64,000 bases of DNA from Eggerthella sinensis (GCF_003339815.1 NZ_PPTT01000010.1:1-64000), one strand, 5' to 3'; shown: positions 43,842-52,257, counted from the first letter of the stretch. The notes: a model not told the origin generated them from the sequence alone. Made by a program: numbers and translations.

Positions 43842-43877
43842 TTGACTTTTCATATGAAAAGTATTTTCATATGAAAA
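43842..43877. promoter_or_regulatory. Two tandem TTTTCATATGAAAA palindromes
   Basis: ACTTTTCATATGAAAAGT (43845-43862) is a perfect 18-bp palindrome. Its 14-bp core recurs at 43864-43877, so the two centres are 17 bp apart. TTGACT (43842-43847) overlapping the first copy may be a -35 box, though the -10 is unclear. It lies 100 bases upstream of the module 3 operon and looks like a cooperative repressor or activator site. Confidence 0.65.
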
Positions 43878-43978
43878 GTAGGGGTTGGCCAATCCTGTAC
43901 GGGCAAGAGGGTTTCCTTGAAGTGCGTGCGCGTCCGGTGTTCCCGTGCGTGCGCGTCCTGAAGTTCGAAGGGGGAGAA

Positions 43979-46450
43979 ATGTCTTGGACGAATGAACCAT
44001 CAGGTCTCACGCGGCGAAGCTTCCTGAAGTCGACCGCGGTGGTGGCAGGAGGGCTGTGGGCGGGCACTGCGCTTGGCTGCGCTCCCAGCAAGCAGGCTGA
44101 AGACGGTTCCGATGCTGCAACGCAGCAGGTCAACGAAGAGCACTACAACGTATGCTGCCGCCCGAACTGCTTCAACACGTGCATGATGACGGCGACGGTG
44201 CGCGACGGCAAGCTGGTGAAGACGGCTCCGGCCGACTTCCCGAACAAGGAGTTCAACCGCATCTGCCTGCGCGGCCTGGTCAGCAACGAGAACATCTACC
44301 ATCCCGATCGCGTGCTCTATCCCATGAAGCAGACGGGCGAGCGCGGAAGCGACAAGTGGGAGCGCGTGAGCTGGGACGACGCGATCAACGACATCGCTAC
44401 GAAGATCAAGGGCTATCGCAAGGATTTCGGCGATTCGTCCATCTTCAAGACGTCCGGTTCAAGCGTGTACCACGCCACGAGCGGCACGCCGGGCAAGCTG
44501 TTCGGCACCATCAACGCCTGCACGATGAGCGGCCCGCTCGATGCCGGCAACATGTACGGCATCATGCGCGTGTTCGGGTACGGCGGCGCGCCGTGGCCGG
44601 GCAACGATCAGCGTGACTACGTGAACGCGAAGAACCTGTTCCTGTGGTGCAACAACCTCACCGACGCGCAAATCCAGGACTGGCACTTCGTCGCCGATGC
44701 CATCGAGGCGGGCACGAACGTCATCTGCATCGATCCCATTTACACGCAGATGGCCGCCAAGTCGCACAAGTGGGTGCCCATCCGTCCCGGCGCCGACCTG
44801 CAGCTCATCATGTCCATGATGTACGTCATGCTTGACGAAGACCTCGTGGACTGGGACTTCGTGAAGGAGCACACGGTGGCCCCCTTCCTCGTGAAGGACG
44901 CCGACGGCCTGTTCCTGCGCATGAGCGATCTGGGCGTCGAGCCCACCGAAGGCCCCGTCGATCCCACGACGGGCAAGCCGACCGTGGTTGACCCGTACGC
45001 GGTGTGGGACGAGGCGGCGGGTGCGGCAGCCGAGCTTTCAACCGTGGCGGCTCCGGCCCTCGAAGGTGCGTTCGACGTTGAGGGCACGCCGGTTCACACG
45101 GCGTTCTCCCTGTTGAAAGATGAGATCATGAAGTACGCGCCGGCGCAGGCGTCGCAGATGTGCGACGTGCCGGAAGACGTCATCGTGGAGTTGGCGCACC
45201 TCGCGTGCGACGGCCCCGTCACCCATCGCGTGGGGTGGGGCACGCAGGCCTACGACAACGGCCTCGCTCCGCACGTGGCCGGTGCCACGATGGCCGCACT
45301 CGCAGGTCAGCTGGGCAAGCCGGGCGCGAACTACAGCTCCGCCGTGTGGATGTCGTGGGCCGGCGGCAACAAGGCCGCCACGACGCCCGAGCAGCCGGCG
45401 ACGTCGCCCACCATTGCGTACATGAACATGCCCGAAGTCTTCGAGAGCGGTCAGTACCTCGGCGAGGACATCAAGCCGAAGGCGCTGTGGGTGTACTCCG
45501 GCAACCCGCTATGCACGTGGTGCGACACGAACACGCTGCGCGACGACATCTTCGCCAAATTCGAGCTGGTGGTCACCGTGGACTACATGATGACCGACAC
45601 GGCGCGCTACTCCGACTACGTGCTGCCCTGCGCGCACTGGTTCGAGTACGAAGACGCCATCACCAGCGGAAACACGTTCCACATCATCCACTCCGAGAAG
45701 GCCATCGAGCCTTTGGGCGAGGCGCTGTGCGACCTCGACATCATGCGCAAGCTGGCTGCCGCGCTCGAGCTGCCGGACGATCTGTTCCCCGAGAGCAACG
45801 AGGCGTTCCTGCGCGAATACTTCGACAGCGAGCTGGCCGAGAAGCAGGGCATCACGTACGACGCCCTGTGCGAGAAGAACGCCATCCACGCCTGGGGCGA
45901 CCACTTCATGCAGTGGCAGGACCTCAAGTTCGCCACCCCGTCCGGGCGCGCGGAGTTCTACGTGGAGAAGCCGACGGCGTACGGCGTGGTCTCCGGGAAA
46001 ACGCCCGACCTGTCGCGCGAGCACCTTCCCATCTGGTTCGAGCCGCGCGAGGCGTGGCCGACGAACCCGCTGCACGAGCAGTACCCGTTCGTGCTCATGT
46101 CCGAGCGCCCGCGCTTCCGCGTGCACGGGCAGTGGGCGTACAACCGCATCCTGCGCGAACTCGATCCCGAGCCCACGGTGAAGATGAACCCGGCGGACGC
46201 CGCCGAGGCCGGTCTGGCCGACGGCACGCTGGTGGAGTGCTATAACGACCACGGCCACGCGGTGGCGAAGCTCGTGCTCAACGAGGCCATCCGTCCGGGT
46301 ACCCTCGTGTATCCGAAGAGCTGGCAGTCCGATCAGCATGTGGCGGGCGGGTGGTCCGAGCCGCTGTCGCGCGAGACCGATGCCGTGTTGGTGAACCAGA
46401 GCTTCATGGACTGCTTGGTGGGCATTCGCGCCTGGAAGGGAGCTGAATAA
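43979..46450 (+). CDS. Molybdopterin oxidoreductase catalytic subunit (module 3)
   Basis: An 823-residue DMSO reductase-family protein. Tat signal TRRSFLKSTAV (about residue 11) ends at a lipobox-like ALGC. The Fe-S motif CCRPNCFNTC (about 57) with a fourth Cys in RICLRG is intact. The MGD domains and the C-terminal beta barrel (about 700-820, with PRFRVHGQWAYNR) are complete. The start follows GGGGGAG. Three partner genes follow: B subunit, cytochrome b-like anchor, TorD. The substrate is unknown. Confidence 0.92.
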   Translation: MSWTNEPSGLTRRSFLKSTAVVAGGLWAGTALGCAPSKQAEDGSDAATQQVNEEHYNVCCRPNCFNTCMMTATVRDGKLVKTAPADFPNKEFNRICLRGLVSNENIYHPDRVLYPMKQTGERGSDKWERVSWDDAINDIATKIKGYRKDFGDSSIFKTSGSSVYHATSGTPGKLFGTINACTMSGPLDAGNMYGIMRVFGYGGAPWPGNDQRDYVNAKNLFLWCNNLTDAQIQDWHFVADAIEAGTNVICIDPIYTQMAAKSHKWVPIRPGADLQLIMSMMYVMLDEDLVDWDFVKEHTVAPFLVKDADGLFLRMSDLGVEPTEGPVDPTTGKPTVVDPYAVWDEAAGAAAELSTVAAPALEGAFDVEGTPVHTAFSLLKDEIMKYAPAQASQMCDVPEDVIVELAHLACDGPVTHRVGWGTQAYDNGLAPHVAGATMAALAGQLGKPGANYSSAVWMSWAGGNKAATTPEQPATSPTIAYMNMPEVFESGQYLGEDIKPKALWVYSGNPLCTWCDTNTLRDDIFAKFELVVTVDYMMTDTARYSDYVLPCAHWFEYEDAITSGNTFHIIHSEKAIEPLGEALCDLDIMRKLAAALELPDDLFPESNEAFLREYFDSELAEKQGITYDALCEKNAIHAWGDHFMQWQDLKFATPSGRAEFYVEKPTAYGVVSGKTPDLSREHLPIWFEPREAWPTNPLHEQYPFVLMSERPRFRVHGQWAYNRILRELDPEPTVKMNPADAAEAGLADGTLVECYNDHGHAVAKLVLNEAIRPGTLVYPKSWQSDQHVAGGWSEPLSRETDAVLVNQSFMDCLVGIRAWKGAE

Positions 46451-46452
46451 CG

Positions 46453-47076
46453 ATGACGCAGTATGGAATGGTTATCGACGTCAACCGTTGCGTTGCGTGC
46501 AACACGTGCGTCGTGGGGTGCAAGGTTGAGAACAACCTGCCCAAGGATATGTGGTGGAACAAGGTGGTCAACGAGGGCGGCGAGAACCCCGATTCGCCGG
46601 CGGGCACGTACGGCGGCGAGATGAGCATGCATTCGTACACGCTGGCTTGCCAGCATTGCGACGACCCGGCGTGCGTGGCGGTGTGCCCGGCCGGGGCGAC
46701 GTACAAGGATACGGAAACGGGCATCGTGCTGCAGGAGGCCGACAAGTGCATCGGCTGCGGCCTGTGCCTGGAAGCATGCCCCTACGACGTGCGCAAGCTG
46801 CAGGAGGGCGATCCGGTGCAGTACGCCGACTTCGGCTTCGGCGCGGCGGCCGCCCCGCAGCACGTGGCCGGCACGGCCGAGAAGTGCACGTTCTGCTACC
46901 ACCGCGTGAAGGACGGCGACGTGCCGTTCTGCGTGGAAGTGTGTCCTGGTCGCGCGCGGTTCTTCGGCGACCTCGACGACCCGAATTCGGACGTGGCCAA
47001 GCTGGCCGCCCAGGCGAATGCCGAGCAGATGCTGTCCGAAGCCGGTACCGGTCCGAACGTCTATTTGCTGCGCTAA
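46453..47076 (+). CDS. 4Fe-4S electron-transfer subunit, DmsB-like (module 3)
   Basis: The 207-residue protein has four Fe-S cysteine clusters: CVACNTCVVGC (about 13), CQHCDDPACVAVCP (about 64), CIGCGLCLEACP (about 97), and CTFC with CVEVCP (about 137-160). It starts two bases after the A gene's stop codon, indicating translational coupling. It passes electrons between the membrane cytochrome and the A subunit. Confidence 0.95.
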   Translation: MTQYGMVIDVNRCVACNTCVVGCKVENNLPKDMWWNKVVNEGGENPDSPAGTYGGEMSMHSYTLACQHCDDPACVAVCPAGATYKDTETGIVLQEADKCIGCGLCLEACPYDVRKLQEGDPVQYADFGFGAAAAPQHVAGTAEKCTFCYHRVKDGDVPFCVEVCPGRARFFGDLDDPNSDVAKLAAQANAEQMLSEAGTGPNVYLLR

Positions 47077-47088
47077 CCCTCGAACGCG

Positions 47089-47130
47089 CGGCGCCTTGCC
47101 CGATTTCCCTCCCTCCCGGGCAAGGCGCCG
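47089..47130 (+). other. 14-bp hairpin inside the module 3 operon
   Basis: CGGCGCCTTGCCCG (47089-47102) is exactly inverted at 47117-47130 with a 14-base loop. There is no T-run. It lies between the B-subunit and anchor genes and may set their relative mRNA levels by stabilising the upstream part or by partial termination. Confidence 0.6.
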
Positions 47131-47166
47131 TCGCGATGGTGTGCGCGACGTGAGGAGGTGGTACTC

Positions 47167-47865
47167 GTGAGTCAAGTGGTAACGTTGGCGTTGGCGGCGG
47201 CGTTCGTCGCCCTGTTTCGCAAGCCCATCAAGGCGCATCCGTCGGTATGGTACGTGGCGGCGGCTGCGGTGGCATGCGTCGGCGTGTACTTCACGTACAG
47301 CCCCGCCGCAAGTGGGGCGCTGCGTGCGCTCGCGTACGCAATTCAGAAGGGGCATCTGGGGTTCGCGTTTCTCGTTGTGGTGATGTTCGTGGGCGTGTTT
47401 CGCGACGGGTCGGCGGTGCGCAAGGCGCTGCAGCCTATTCGCGGCGAGCTGTCCATCATCGCCACCATCCTGATGACGGCCCACGTGGTGCCGTACGTGG
47501 CCAGCTACGCGGGCATGGCGGGTTCGCTCGGGTCGCTCAAGCCCAGCGTGTTGGCGTCGCTCGGCATTGCCGCGGTGATCATCGTGCTGCTGGCGGTGTT
47601 GGCCATCACGTCGCTGCGGGCGGTCAAGCAGGCCATGCAGGCGAACTCGTGGAAGCGGGTGCAGTGGCTGGCGTACGTGTTCTTCGGCCTCATCTTCTTC
47701 CACATGCTGGGGTACATGCTGGTGCCCGTGCGCGCGGGTTCGCCGGAGCCTACGATAACGCTCGCGTTTTACGTGGTAGTCTATGCAACGTATGCAGGAG
47801 CGCGCGTGCGGAAGCTGGTGATGGACCGCGGCGCGATGAGAAAGGGGATGGAAGATGGGTGCTGA
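47167..47865 (+). CDS. Cytochrome b-like membrane anchor (module 3)
   Basis: The 232-residue protein has six hydrophobic segments. Histidines at fixed places in membrane helices (KGHLGFAFLV about residue 62, MTAHVVPYV about 105, FFHMLGYMLVPV about 178) resemble the haem-binding pattern of ferric-reductase/YedZ-like cytochromes b. It would take electrons from quinol in place of a DmsC/NrfD anchor. GTG 47167 has GAGGAGG eight bases upstream; GTG 47158 overlaps the ribosome site. It overlaps the TorD gene by 11 bases. Confidence 0.65.
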   Translation: MSQVVTLALAAAFVALFRKPIKAHPSVWYVAAAAVACVGVYFTYSPAASGALRALAYAIQKGHLGFAFLVVVMFVGVFRDGSAVRKALQPIRGELSIIATILMTAHVVPYVASYAGMAGSLGSLKPSVLASLGIAAVIIVLLAVLAITSLRAVKQAMQANSWKRVQWLAYVFFGLIFFHMLGYMLVPVRAGSPEPTITLAFYVVVYATYAGARVRKLVMDRGAMRKGMEDGC

Positions 47866-48565
47866 CATGCCGATAGGCGGCGGCGAAGATACGGCCGAGA
47901 TGGCCGGAACGGCCGAGATGGCCGAGGCGAACGAGGCGCGCGCGGCGGCGTGGGAGCTGGCTGCGTTCAGCTTCCGCTACCCCACGGCCGAGCTGGTTGA
48001 GGCCGTTGACGCGGGGGAGTGGGCGGCGGCCGCGCGCGAGATTGCGGCGGCGCTCGAGGTTGAGCTGCCGGAAGGGTTCGGCGATGAGGGAATCGAAGGC
48101 GACGATGCCGCGACGCGCCTCACCACGCTGCGCGTGGAGGCGACGCGCCTGTTCGTGGGTTCGCCGCTGCCGGCGGTCAGCCCGTACGAGGGCGTGTGGC
48201 GTGCGGAAGCCGAGGGCGTGCAGCCGCTGCTCTACGTGAACCCGCACGCGATGGCGGTGGAGCGCTTCATGAAGTCGTGCGGTCTTGATCGGCCTGCGGG
48301 CACGAACGAGCCGCTCGATCACGTTGCCACGGAGTGCGAACTCTTGGAGCACCTCTCGCTCCGTGCGCTCAATCCGGCGTTGGACGAGGATTCGCCGCTG
48401 CCTGCGGCAACCGACCTGCCGGGCGGCTCGCCCGAAGCGGCGTACGAGGCGTTCGTCGCCGAGCATGTGGCAGCGTGGATGCCCGGGTTCGTCGAAGCCG
48501 TGCGGACCGAGGCGCGCGTGCCCTTCTACCGCGATGCGGCCGCGTTCTTGGGCGCGCTCGTCTAG
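47855..48565 (+). CDS. TorD-family chaperone (module 3)
   Basis: The 236-residue, strongly acidic, helical protein has the TorD/NarJ-type features SPLPAVSPYEGVWR (about residue 112) and PLDHVATECELLEHLS (about 152), which correspond to the P.E..Y and DH...E...L motifs. It matures the Tat-exported A subunit encoded four genes upstream. The ATG overlaps the cytochrome gene by 11 bases, as expected for coupled translation. The N-terminus has an EM/AE-rich repeat (about residues 11-28). Confidence 0.8.
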   Translation: MGADMPIGGGEDTAEMAGTAEMAEANEARAAAWELAAFSFRYPTAELVEAVDAGEWAAAAREIAAALEVELPEGFGDEGIEGDDAATRLTTLRVEATRLFVGSPLPAVSPYEGVWRAEAEGVQPLLYVNPHAMAVERFMKSCGLDRPAGTNEPLDHVATECELLEHLSLRALNPALDEDSPLPAATDLPGGSPEAAYEAFVAEHVAAWMPGFVEAVRTEARVPFYRDAAAFLGALV

Positions 48566-48573
48566 GAACGTTG

Positions 48574-48603
48574 GGGCGCGCCGGCGAGAGCGTCGGCGCG
48601 CCC
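48574..48603. terminator. Hairpin between convergent genes
   Basis: GGGCGCGCCG (48574-48583) pairs with CGGCGCGCCC (48594-48603). No T-run is seen. Confidence 0.55.
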
Positions 48604-48611
48604 GATGGTTG

Positions 48612-49124
48612 CTAGGGCTGCATCGGCTGTGCAGGCGGCATGGGCGGCTGGTAGGGCGGCATGGGCTGCTGCGGGGCGCGCAGCTTGTTGAGGTACACGG
48701 CCGAGCCGATGAGCAGGCCCATCGTGATGAGGTTGCCGCACAGCAGCGAGAGGATGGCACCGGCGATGCTCCAGCCGAACGCCGTGGTGCGCGTCTGCGG
48801 GCGCGTGCAGCTGCGCAGGCCGATGATGCCGGCCACCAGCACCACGATGTGGCCGATGGCCAGCCACGCCACCCCGAGGGCGGCAAGCCCGAGTCCCAGC
48901 ATGGTGACCACGAGGGCGGCTTCCGTATCGCCGTGATACGTCAGCGCTTCCATGAATTCCGGATCGTTGTGGGCGACGATGAACGACGCATTCGGGTCGG
49001 CCAGCATCGCGCCGCCCACCCCCAACACGAAGAACAGCAGCAGGCATCCCGCCAACGCCACCGCTGACAGCACGATAACGGCAATACTCAGACCGCGAAC
49101 CATCCGTTCGTCGGGGTTCAGCAT
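48612..49124 (-). CDS. Small membrane protein of unknown function
   Basis: The 170-residue protein has about three to four hydrophobic segments (near residues 8-35, 65-95, 105-135) and a C-terminal cytoplasmic tail rich in Pro, Gln and Met (PQQPMPPYQPP). The tail resembles those of DUF4190-like bacterial membrane proteins, but I cannot name a family with confidence. The ATG follows AGGAAAGGA. It is divergent from the alcohol dehydrogenase gene. Confidence 0.7.
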   Translation of the reverse strand: MLNPDERMVRGLSIAVIVLSAVALAGCLLLFFVLGVGGAMLADPNASFIVAHNDPEFMEALTYHGDTEAALVVTMLGLGLAALGVAWLAIGHIVVLVAGIIGLRSCTRPQTRTTAFGWSIAGAILSLLCGNLITMGLLIGSAVYLNKLRAPQQPMPPYQPPMPPAQPMQP

Positions 49125-49218
49125 GAGGTATCCTTTCCTGAGGCAATCGCTGGTAGTAGTATACGGTACATTGCAAACGAAACGACAAAACGTGATCGCA
49201 TCGTGGAAAGGATCGCTC

Positions 49219-50391
49219 ATGGAGAACTTCGAGTTCGTGTCGCCAACTCACTTCGTGTTTGGCAAAGGCGCGGAGGAGCAAGTGGGCACGAAACTGGCCG
49301 AACGCGGCGCGCGCAAGGCGCTGCTGCACTTCGGCGGGCAGAGCGCGGTCAAGAGCGGTCTCATCGATCGCGTGAAGGCATCGCTCGACGCGCAGGGCAT
49401 CGAGCACGTGGAGCTGGGCGGCGTGCGCCCGAACCCCGAGATCGCGCTCGTGCGCGAGGGCGTGGCGCTGTGCAAGGAGCACGACATCGACTGGGTGCTT
49501 GCCGTGGGCGGCGGCTCGGTCATCGACTCGGCGAAGGCCATCGCCGTGGGCGCGCACTACGACGGCGATGTGTGGGACTTCTTCGAGACGAAGCAGCAGA
49601 CCAACGACGTGCTGCCCATTGCCGTGGTGCTCACCATCCCGGCCGCCGGCAGCGAGGCGTCGAAGAACACCGTCGTGTCGAACGACGAGTTGCAGCTGAA
49701 GTCGGGCTACCCGAACAACGCGCAGCGTCCGAAGCTCGCGTTCATGAATCCCGAGCTCACGTTCACCCTGCCGCCGTTCCAAACGGCTGCCGGTCTCACC
49801 GACATGTTCTGCCACCTGCTCGAGCGCTTCTTCGACGACGTGGGCGCCGTGCCCGTAACGGACAACCTGTGCCTGTCGCTCATGAAGACCGTGCGCGCCG
49901 AAGCGCCGCGCGTCATGGTGGACCCGGATAACTACGACGCCCGCGCGAACGTCATGTGGGCCGGCATGCTGTGCCATCAGGGCCTCGCCGGCGTCGGTCG
50001 TCACGAAGACTGGGCCACGCACGGTCTTGAGCACGAAGTGTCCGCGCTCTACCCCGAGATCACGCACGGCGCGGGCCTCGCCGCTCTGTTCCCGGCCTGG
50101 ATGGAGTTCGTCTATTCCGAGAACCCGGGCCGCTTCGCCCACTACGGCCGCGAGGTGTTCGGCCTCGCTCCCACCGGCGACGTCGATGCCGACGCGCTGT
50201 CGGCCATCGACGAGACGCGCGCGTTCTTCGCCTCGCTCGGCATGCCCACGACGCTCGCCGAGCTCGACGTGGAAGAGGATGACATCGAGAAGCTCATCCC
50301 CACGCTCAAGGAGAATAAGGGCGAACCCTTCGGCAGCTTCAAAAAGCTCACCATGGACGACGCCCGGGAAATCTACCGCCTCGCGCTGTAG
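49219..50391 (+). CDS. Iron-containing alcohol dehydrogenase (BDH/YqhD type)
   Basis: The 390-residue protein has the NAD(P) motif AVGGGSVIDSAKAIAVG (about residue 92) and the metal-ligand segments of type III alcohol dehydrogenases: Asp in TAAGLTDMFCHLLE (about 195), then HEVSALYPEITHGAGLA with two His (about 265-280). Members reduce aldehydes to alcohols, or the reverse, with NAD(P)H; the BDH/YqhD branch prefers NADPH and reduces many aldehydes. The start follows GGAAAGGA. It is a single-gene unit. Confidence 0.9.
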   Translation: MENFEFVSPTHFVFGKGAEEQVGTKLAERGARKALLHFGGQSAVKSGLIDRVKASLDAQGIEHVELGGVRPNPEIALVREGVALCKEHDIDWVLAVGGGSVIDSAKAIAVGAHYDGDVWDFFETKQQTNDVLPIAVVLTIPAAGSEASKNTVVSNDELQLKSGYPNNAQRPKLAFMNPELTFTLPPFQTAAGLTDMFCHLLERFFDDVGAVPVTDNLCLSLMKTVRAEAPRVMVDPDNYDARANVMWAGMLCHQGLAGVGRHEDWATHGLEHEVSALYPEITHGAGLAALFPAWMEFVYSENPGRFAHYGREVFGLAPTGDVDADALSAIDETRAFFASLGMPTTLAELDVEEDDIEKLIPTLKENKGEPFGSFKKLTMDDAREIYRLAL

Positions 50392-50395
50392 CGGC

Positions 50396-50423
50396 TTGCT
50401 TTCGCCTCGCGCATTCGTATAAT
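50396..50423 (+). promoter_or_regulatory. Promoter of a short RNA opposite a small toxin-like gene
   Basis: TTGCTT (50396-50401), 16-base spacer, TATAAT (50418-50423). The expected start is about 50430, exactly at the base of the first RNA hairpin. No protein gene lies downstream on this strand. Confidence 0.55.
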
Positions 50424-50429
50424 AGAGGC

Positions 50430-50492
50430 GAGCCGCAGGGAGCTGGTTACTCCCCACGGCTCTCGAATCGCTTCGGCGGTTTGGCGCTTTTT
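50430..50492 (+). ncRNA. Candidate antitoxin RNA
   Basis: A roughly 63-base RNA is predicted from the promoter to the T-run at 50488-50492. Its 5' part is a strong hairpin, GAGCCG-CA-GGGAG/CTCCC-CA-CGGCTC (50430-50462). A smaller CGC-TTCG-GCG hairpin sits before GGCGCTTTTT. It would overlap the 3' untranslated part of the minus-strand toxin mRNA, the arrangement of txpA/RatA-like type I systems. Confidence 0.45.
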
Positions 50493-50493
50493 G

Positions 50494-50604
50494 TTACGGC
50501 TCCTTGTCCTCGCGGATCGGGAGCCGCTCCAGTATTACGGTCAAAAACTCCAGCAAACTGGATACAAACTCAAGGATAGCCGCTATCAAGGCCAAAACGG
50601 TCAT
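50494..50604 (-). CDS. Small hydrophobic peptide, candidate type I toxin
   Basis: A 36-residue peptide, MTVLALIAAILEFVSSLLEF followed by LTVILERLPIREDKEP. A single membrane helix (residues 3-28) with regularly placed Glu and Ser is followed by a short charged tail, like membrane-acting type I toxins. The ribosome site is unusually strong: AAAGGAGGGAGGTGG ends five bases before the ATG. The stop codon lies two bases from the predicted end of the opposing RNA. It could also be an uncharacterised small membrane protein with no toxic role. Confidence 0.5.
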   Translation of the reverse strand: MTVLALIAAILEFVSSLLEFLTVILERLPIREDKEP

Positions 50605-50863
50605 GGCTTCCACCTCCCTCCTTTGAGGTCCCTCACTCGGGAACATCGGGTGAAAAGGGGTGTGGTGCCGTGCCGCCTCTACGGTTCGTACCTTCTATGA
50701 TAACGACGCCATCCAGCACATCGATGGCGTGCGTCCAGCGCGGATTCCTCTCGTTCTTTCTCGGGGCCTACGCGTTTCGAACGTGCATCGATCGTCGGTC
50801 TCGCGCGTATCTAGCGTGCTTTCTGCGTACGTGTCGGCAGAATCTAGCGCAATTCCAGCCCAC
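50605..50863. other. Gap between the small peptide gene and lrgB
   Basis: The first 30 bases are the peptide's leader. On the minus strand TATCAT (about 50698-50703) could be its -10 box. Nothing else is recognised; the plus-strand reading frames here are shadows extending into lrgB. Confidence 0.4.
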
Positions 50864-51553
50864 CTACATAAAGCAGCTTGCTGCGATGACGATGGCGGTG
50901 GTCAGCAGGCCGGACACGGCTATCGATACGCCGCTCATGGCGCCCTCGAGCTCGCCCATCTCGAGCGCCTTCGTCGTGCCCACGGCATGGCTGCACGTGC
51001 CGATAGCCACGCCTTTGGCAATGCCGTCGCGTACGCGGAACAGGCGCGCCATGAGCGGGGCGGTGATGGCGCCCAGAATGCCGGTGACGATGACGGCCGC
51101 CACGGTGATGGACGTGATACCGCCCAGCTGTTGCGATACGGCGATGGCGATGGGCGTGGTCACCGACTTCGGGATGAACGACAGCGCCAGCGCATCATCG
51201 AGGCCCAGCAGCTTGCATAGCGCATACGCGCTGGTCATCGACACGAGCGATCCTACGAGGCAGCCGGCGAAGATGGGGACGAAGTGGTCTTTGAGCGTCT
51301 GACGCTGCCGGTACACCGAGTACGCCAGCGCCACGGTTGCCGGCCCCAGCAGGAACGAGATGAGCTGCACGCTCTGCTCGTACGATTCCAGCGGGATATG
51401 CAGTGCCACGAGCAGCCCGATGATGCAGGCGACGGTGACCAGCAGGGGGTTGAGCAGCGGCGACTTCACGCGCTCGTACAGCAGCACCGACAGCTTGAAC
51501 ACCGCGAACGACGCCACCGTGCCCAGCAGCAGCGTGAGAACAATCTGCGCCAT
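50864..51553 (-). CDS. lrgB: LrgB-family membrane protein
   Basis: The 229-residue protein has six to seven membrane segments and the LrgB/CidB signature regions: SFLLGPATVALAYSVYRQ (about residue 65), SFIPKSVTTPIAIAVSQQLGG (about 125), and GTCSHAVGTTKALEMGE (about 190). LrgB acts with the holin-like LrgA, affecting murein hydrolase activity and, in some bacteria, glycolate or pyruvate transport. It begins four bases after lrgA in one operon. Confidence 0.95.
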   Translation of the reverse strand: MAQIVLTLLLGTVASFAVFKLSVLLYERVKSPLLNPLLVTVACIIGLLVALHIPLESYEQSVQLISFLLGPATVALAYSVYRQRQTLKDHFVPIFAGCLVGSLVSMTSAYALCKLLGLDDALALSFIPKSVTTPIAIAVSQQLGGITSITVAAVIVTGILGAITAPLMARLFRVRDGIAKGVAIGTCSHAVGTTKALEMGELEGAMSGVSIAVSGLLTTAIVIAASCFM

Positions 51554-51557
51554 GCGA

Positions 51558-52079
51558 CTACGCCTCCTCGTCCGTTGCCGTTGCCGTTGCGCCCGCGGCG
51601 GAGGCGCCCGCGGAGGAGCCGCGGCGCGCCATCAGCCGCGACACGAGCATGACGGTGTACGAGGTGGCCAGAAACACGAGCACCGTCGTCACCACGCACA
51701 CGAGCGCGAACTTCGCCGCATTGCCCTCGAGCAGCGAGAAGCACCCCATGATGGCCACGCCGGCGGGAATGAAGAACAGCGACATGTTGTCCAGCAGGCA
51801 GTCGCACGCGTCGCCCACGTGCCGCGCTTTCACGAGGCCCGTGCCCAGCAGCACGAGCAGCAGCACCATGCCCACGATGTTTCCCGGCAGATGGACGGGC
51901 AGCACCGAGGCGAGCGCGCATCCCGCCGCGTACACGGCAACCACCACGGCCAGCTGCGCGATGAGCCGGGCGCCCCGCTTTCCTCCCCGCACTGCTTTCG
52001 AGCGCCACGAGGCGCGATGGGTGGAGGGTGCGACGGCGCACCCGGAGACGCCCGAAGCGGCGTCGGTCTGCTGTTCCAT
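51558..52079 (-). CDS. lrgA: LrgA-family holin-like protein
   Basis: The 173-residue protein has four membrane segments. Family features are LPGNIVGMVLLLVLL (about residue 73), DNMSLFFIPAGVAIMG (about 103) and the last segment with SYTVMLVSRL. The N-terminal 40 residues and the Ala-rich, acidic C-terminal 20 residues are extra relative to typical LrgA proteins of about 120-150. The ATG follows GAGGA at nine bases; the reading frame continues upstream without LrgA-like sequence. It is the first gene of the lrgAB unit. Confidence 0.92.
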   Translation of the reverse strand: MEQQTDAASGVSGCAVAPSTHRASWRSKAVRGGKRGARLIAQLAVVVAVYAAGCALASVLPVHLPGNIVGMVLLLVLLGTGLVKARHVGDACDCLLDNMSLFFIPAGVAIMGCFSLLEGNAAKFALVCVVTTVLVFLATSYTVMLVSRLMARRGSSAGASAAGATATATDEEA

Positions 52080-52203
52080 GGTAAAAGAATCCTCACAAGT
52101 ATGCGGAGGCGCGCCGATGCGCGATGCCCCGCCCGTTTTTTGCCGGGCCCATTGTACGGCTGCGCAAGCGATTCGCCGCGCTTTGTTACCAGAATTCACG
52201 CAA

Positions 52204-52232
52204 GCGGCACCGCCGGATTCCGGCGGTGCCGC
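52204..52232. terminator. 13-bp hairpin between lrgA and the YvlD-like gene
   Basis: GCGGCACCGCCGG (52204-52216) and CCGGCGGTGCCGC (52220-52232) are exact inverted copies with a 3-base loop. It lies 26 bases after the stop of the minus-strand gene upstream. No T-run follows. Confidence 0.6.
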
Positions 52233-52257
52233 AGAGGTCGTGCGCGATGGACGCGTG

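Noticed and set aside
14449-48565. Naming the three molybdoenzymes as DMSO, TMAO, nitrate reductase or a specific dehydroxylase
   Set aside because: The family is certain, but substrate specificity cannot be read without alignment to characterised enzymes.
49248-49541. Small minus-strand frames inside the alcohol dehydrogenase gene
   Set aside because: Shadow frames with no ribosome site inside a well-supported gene.
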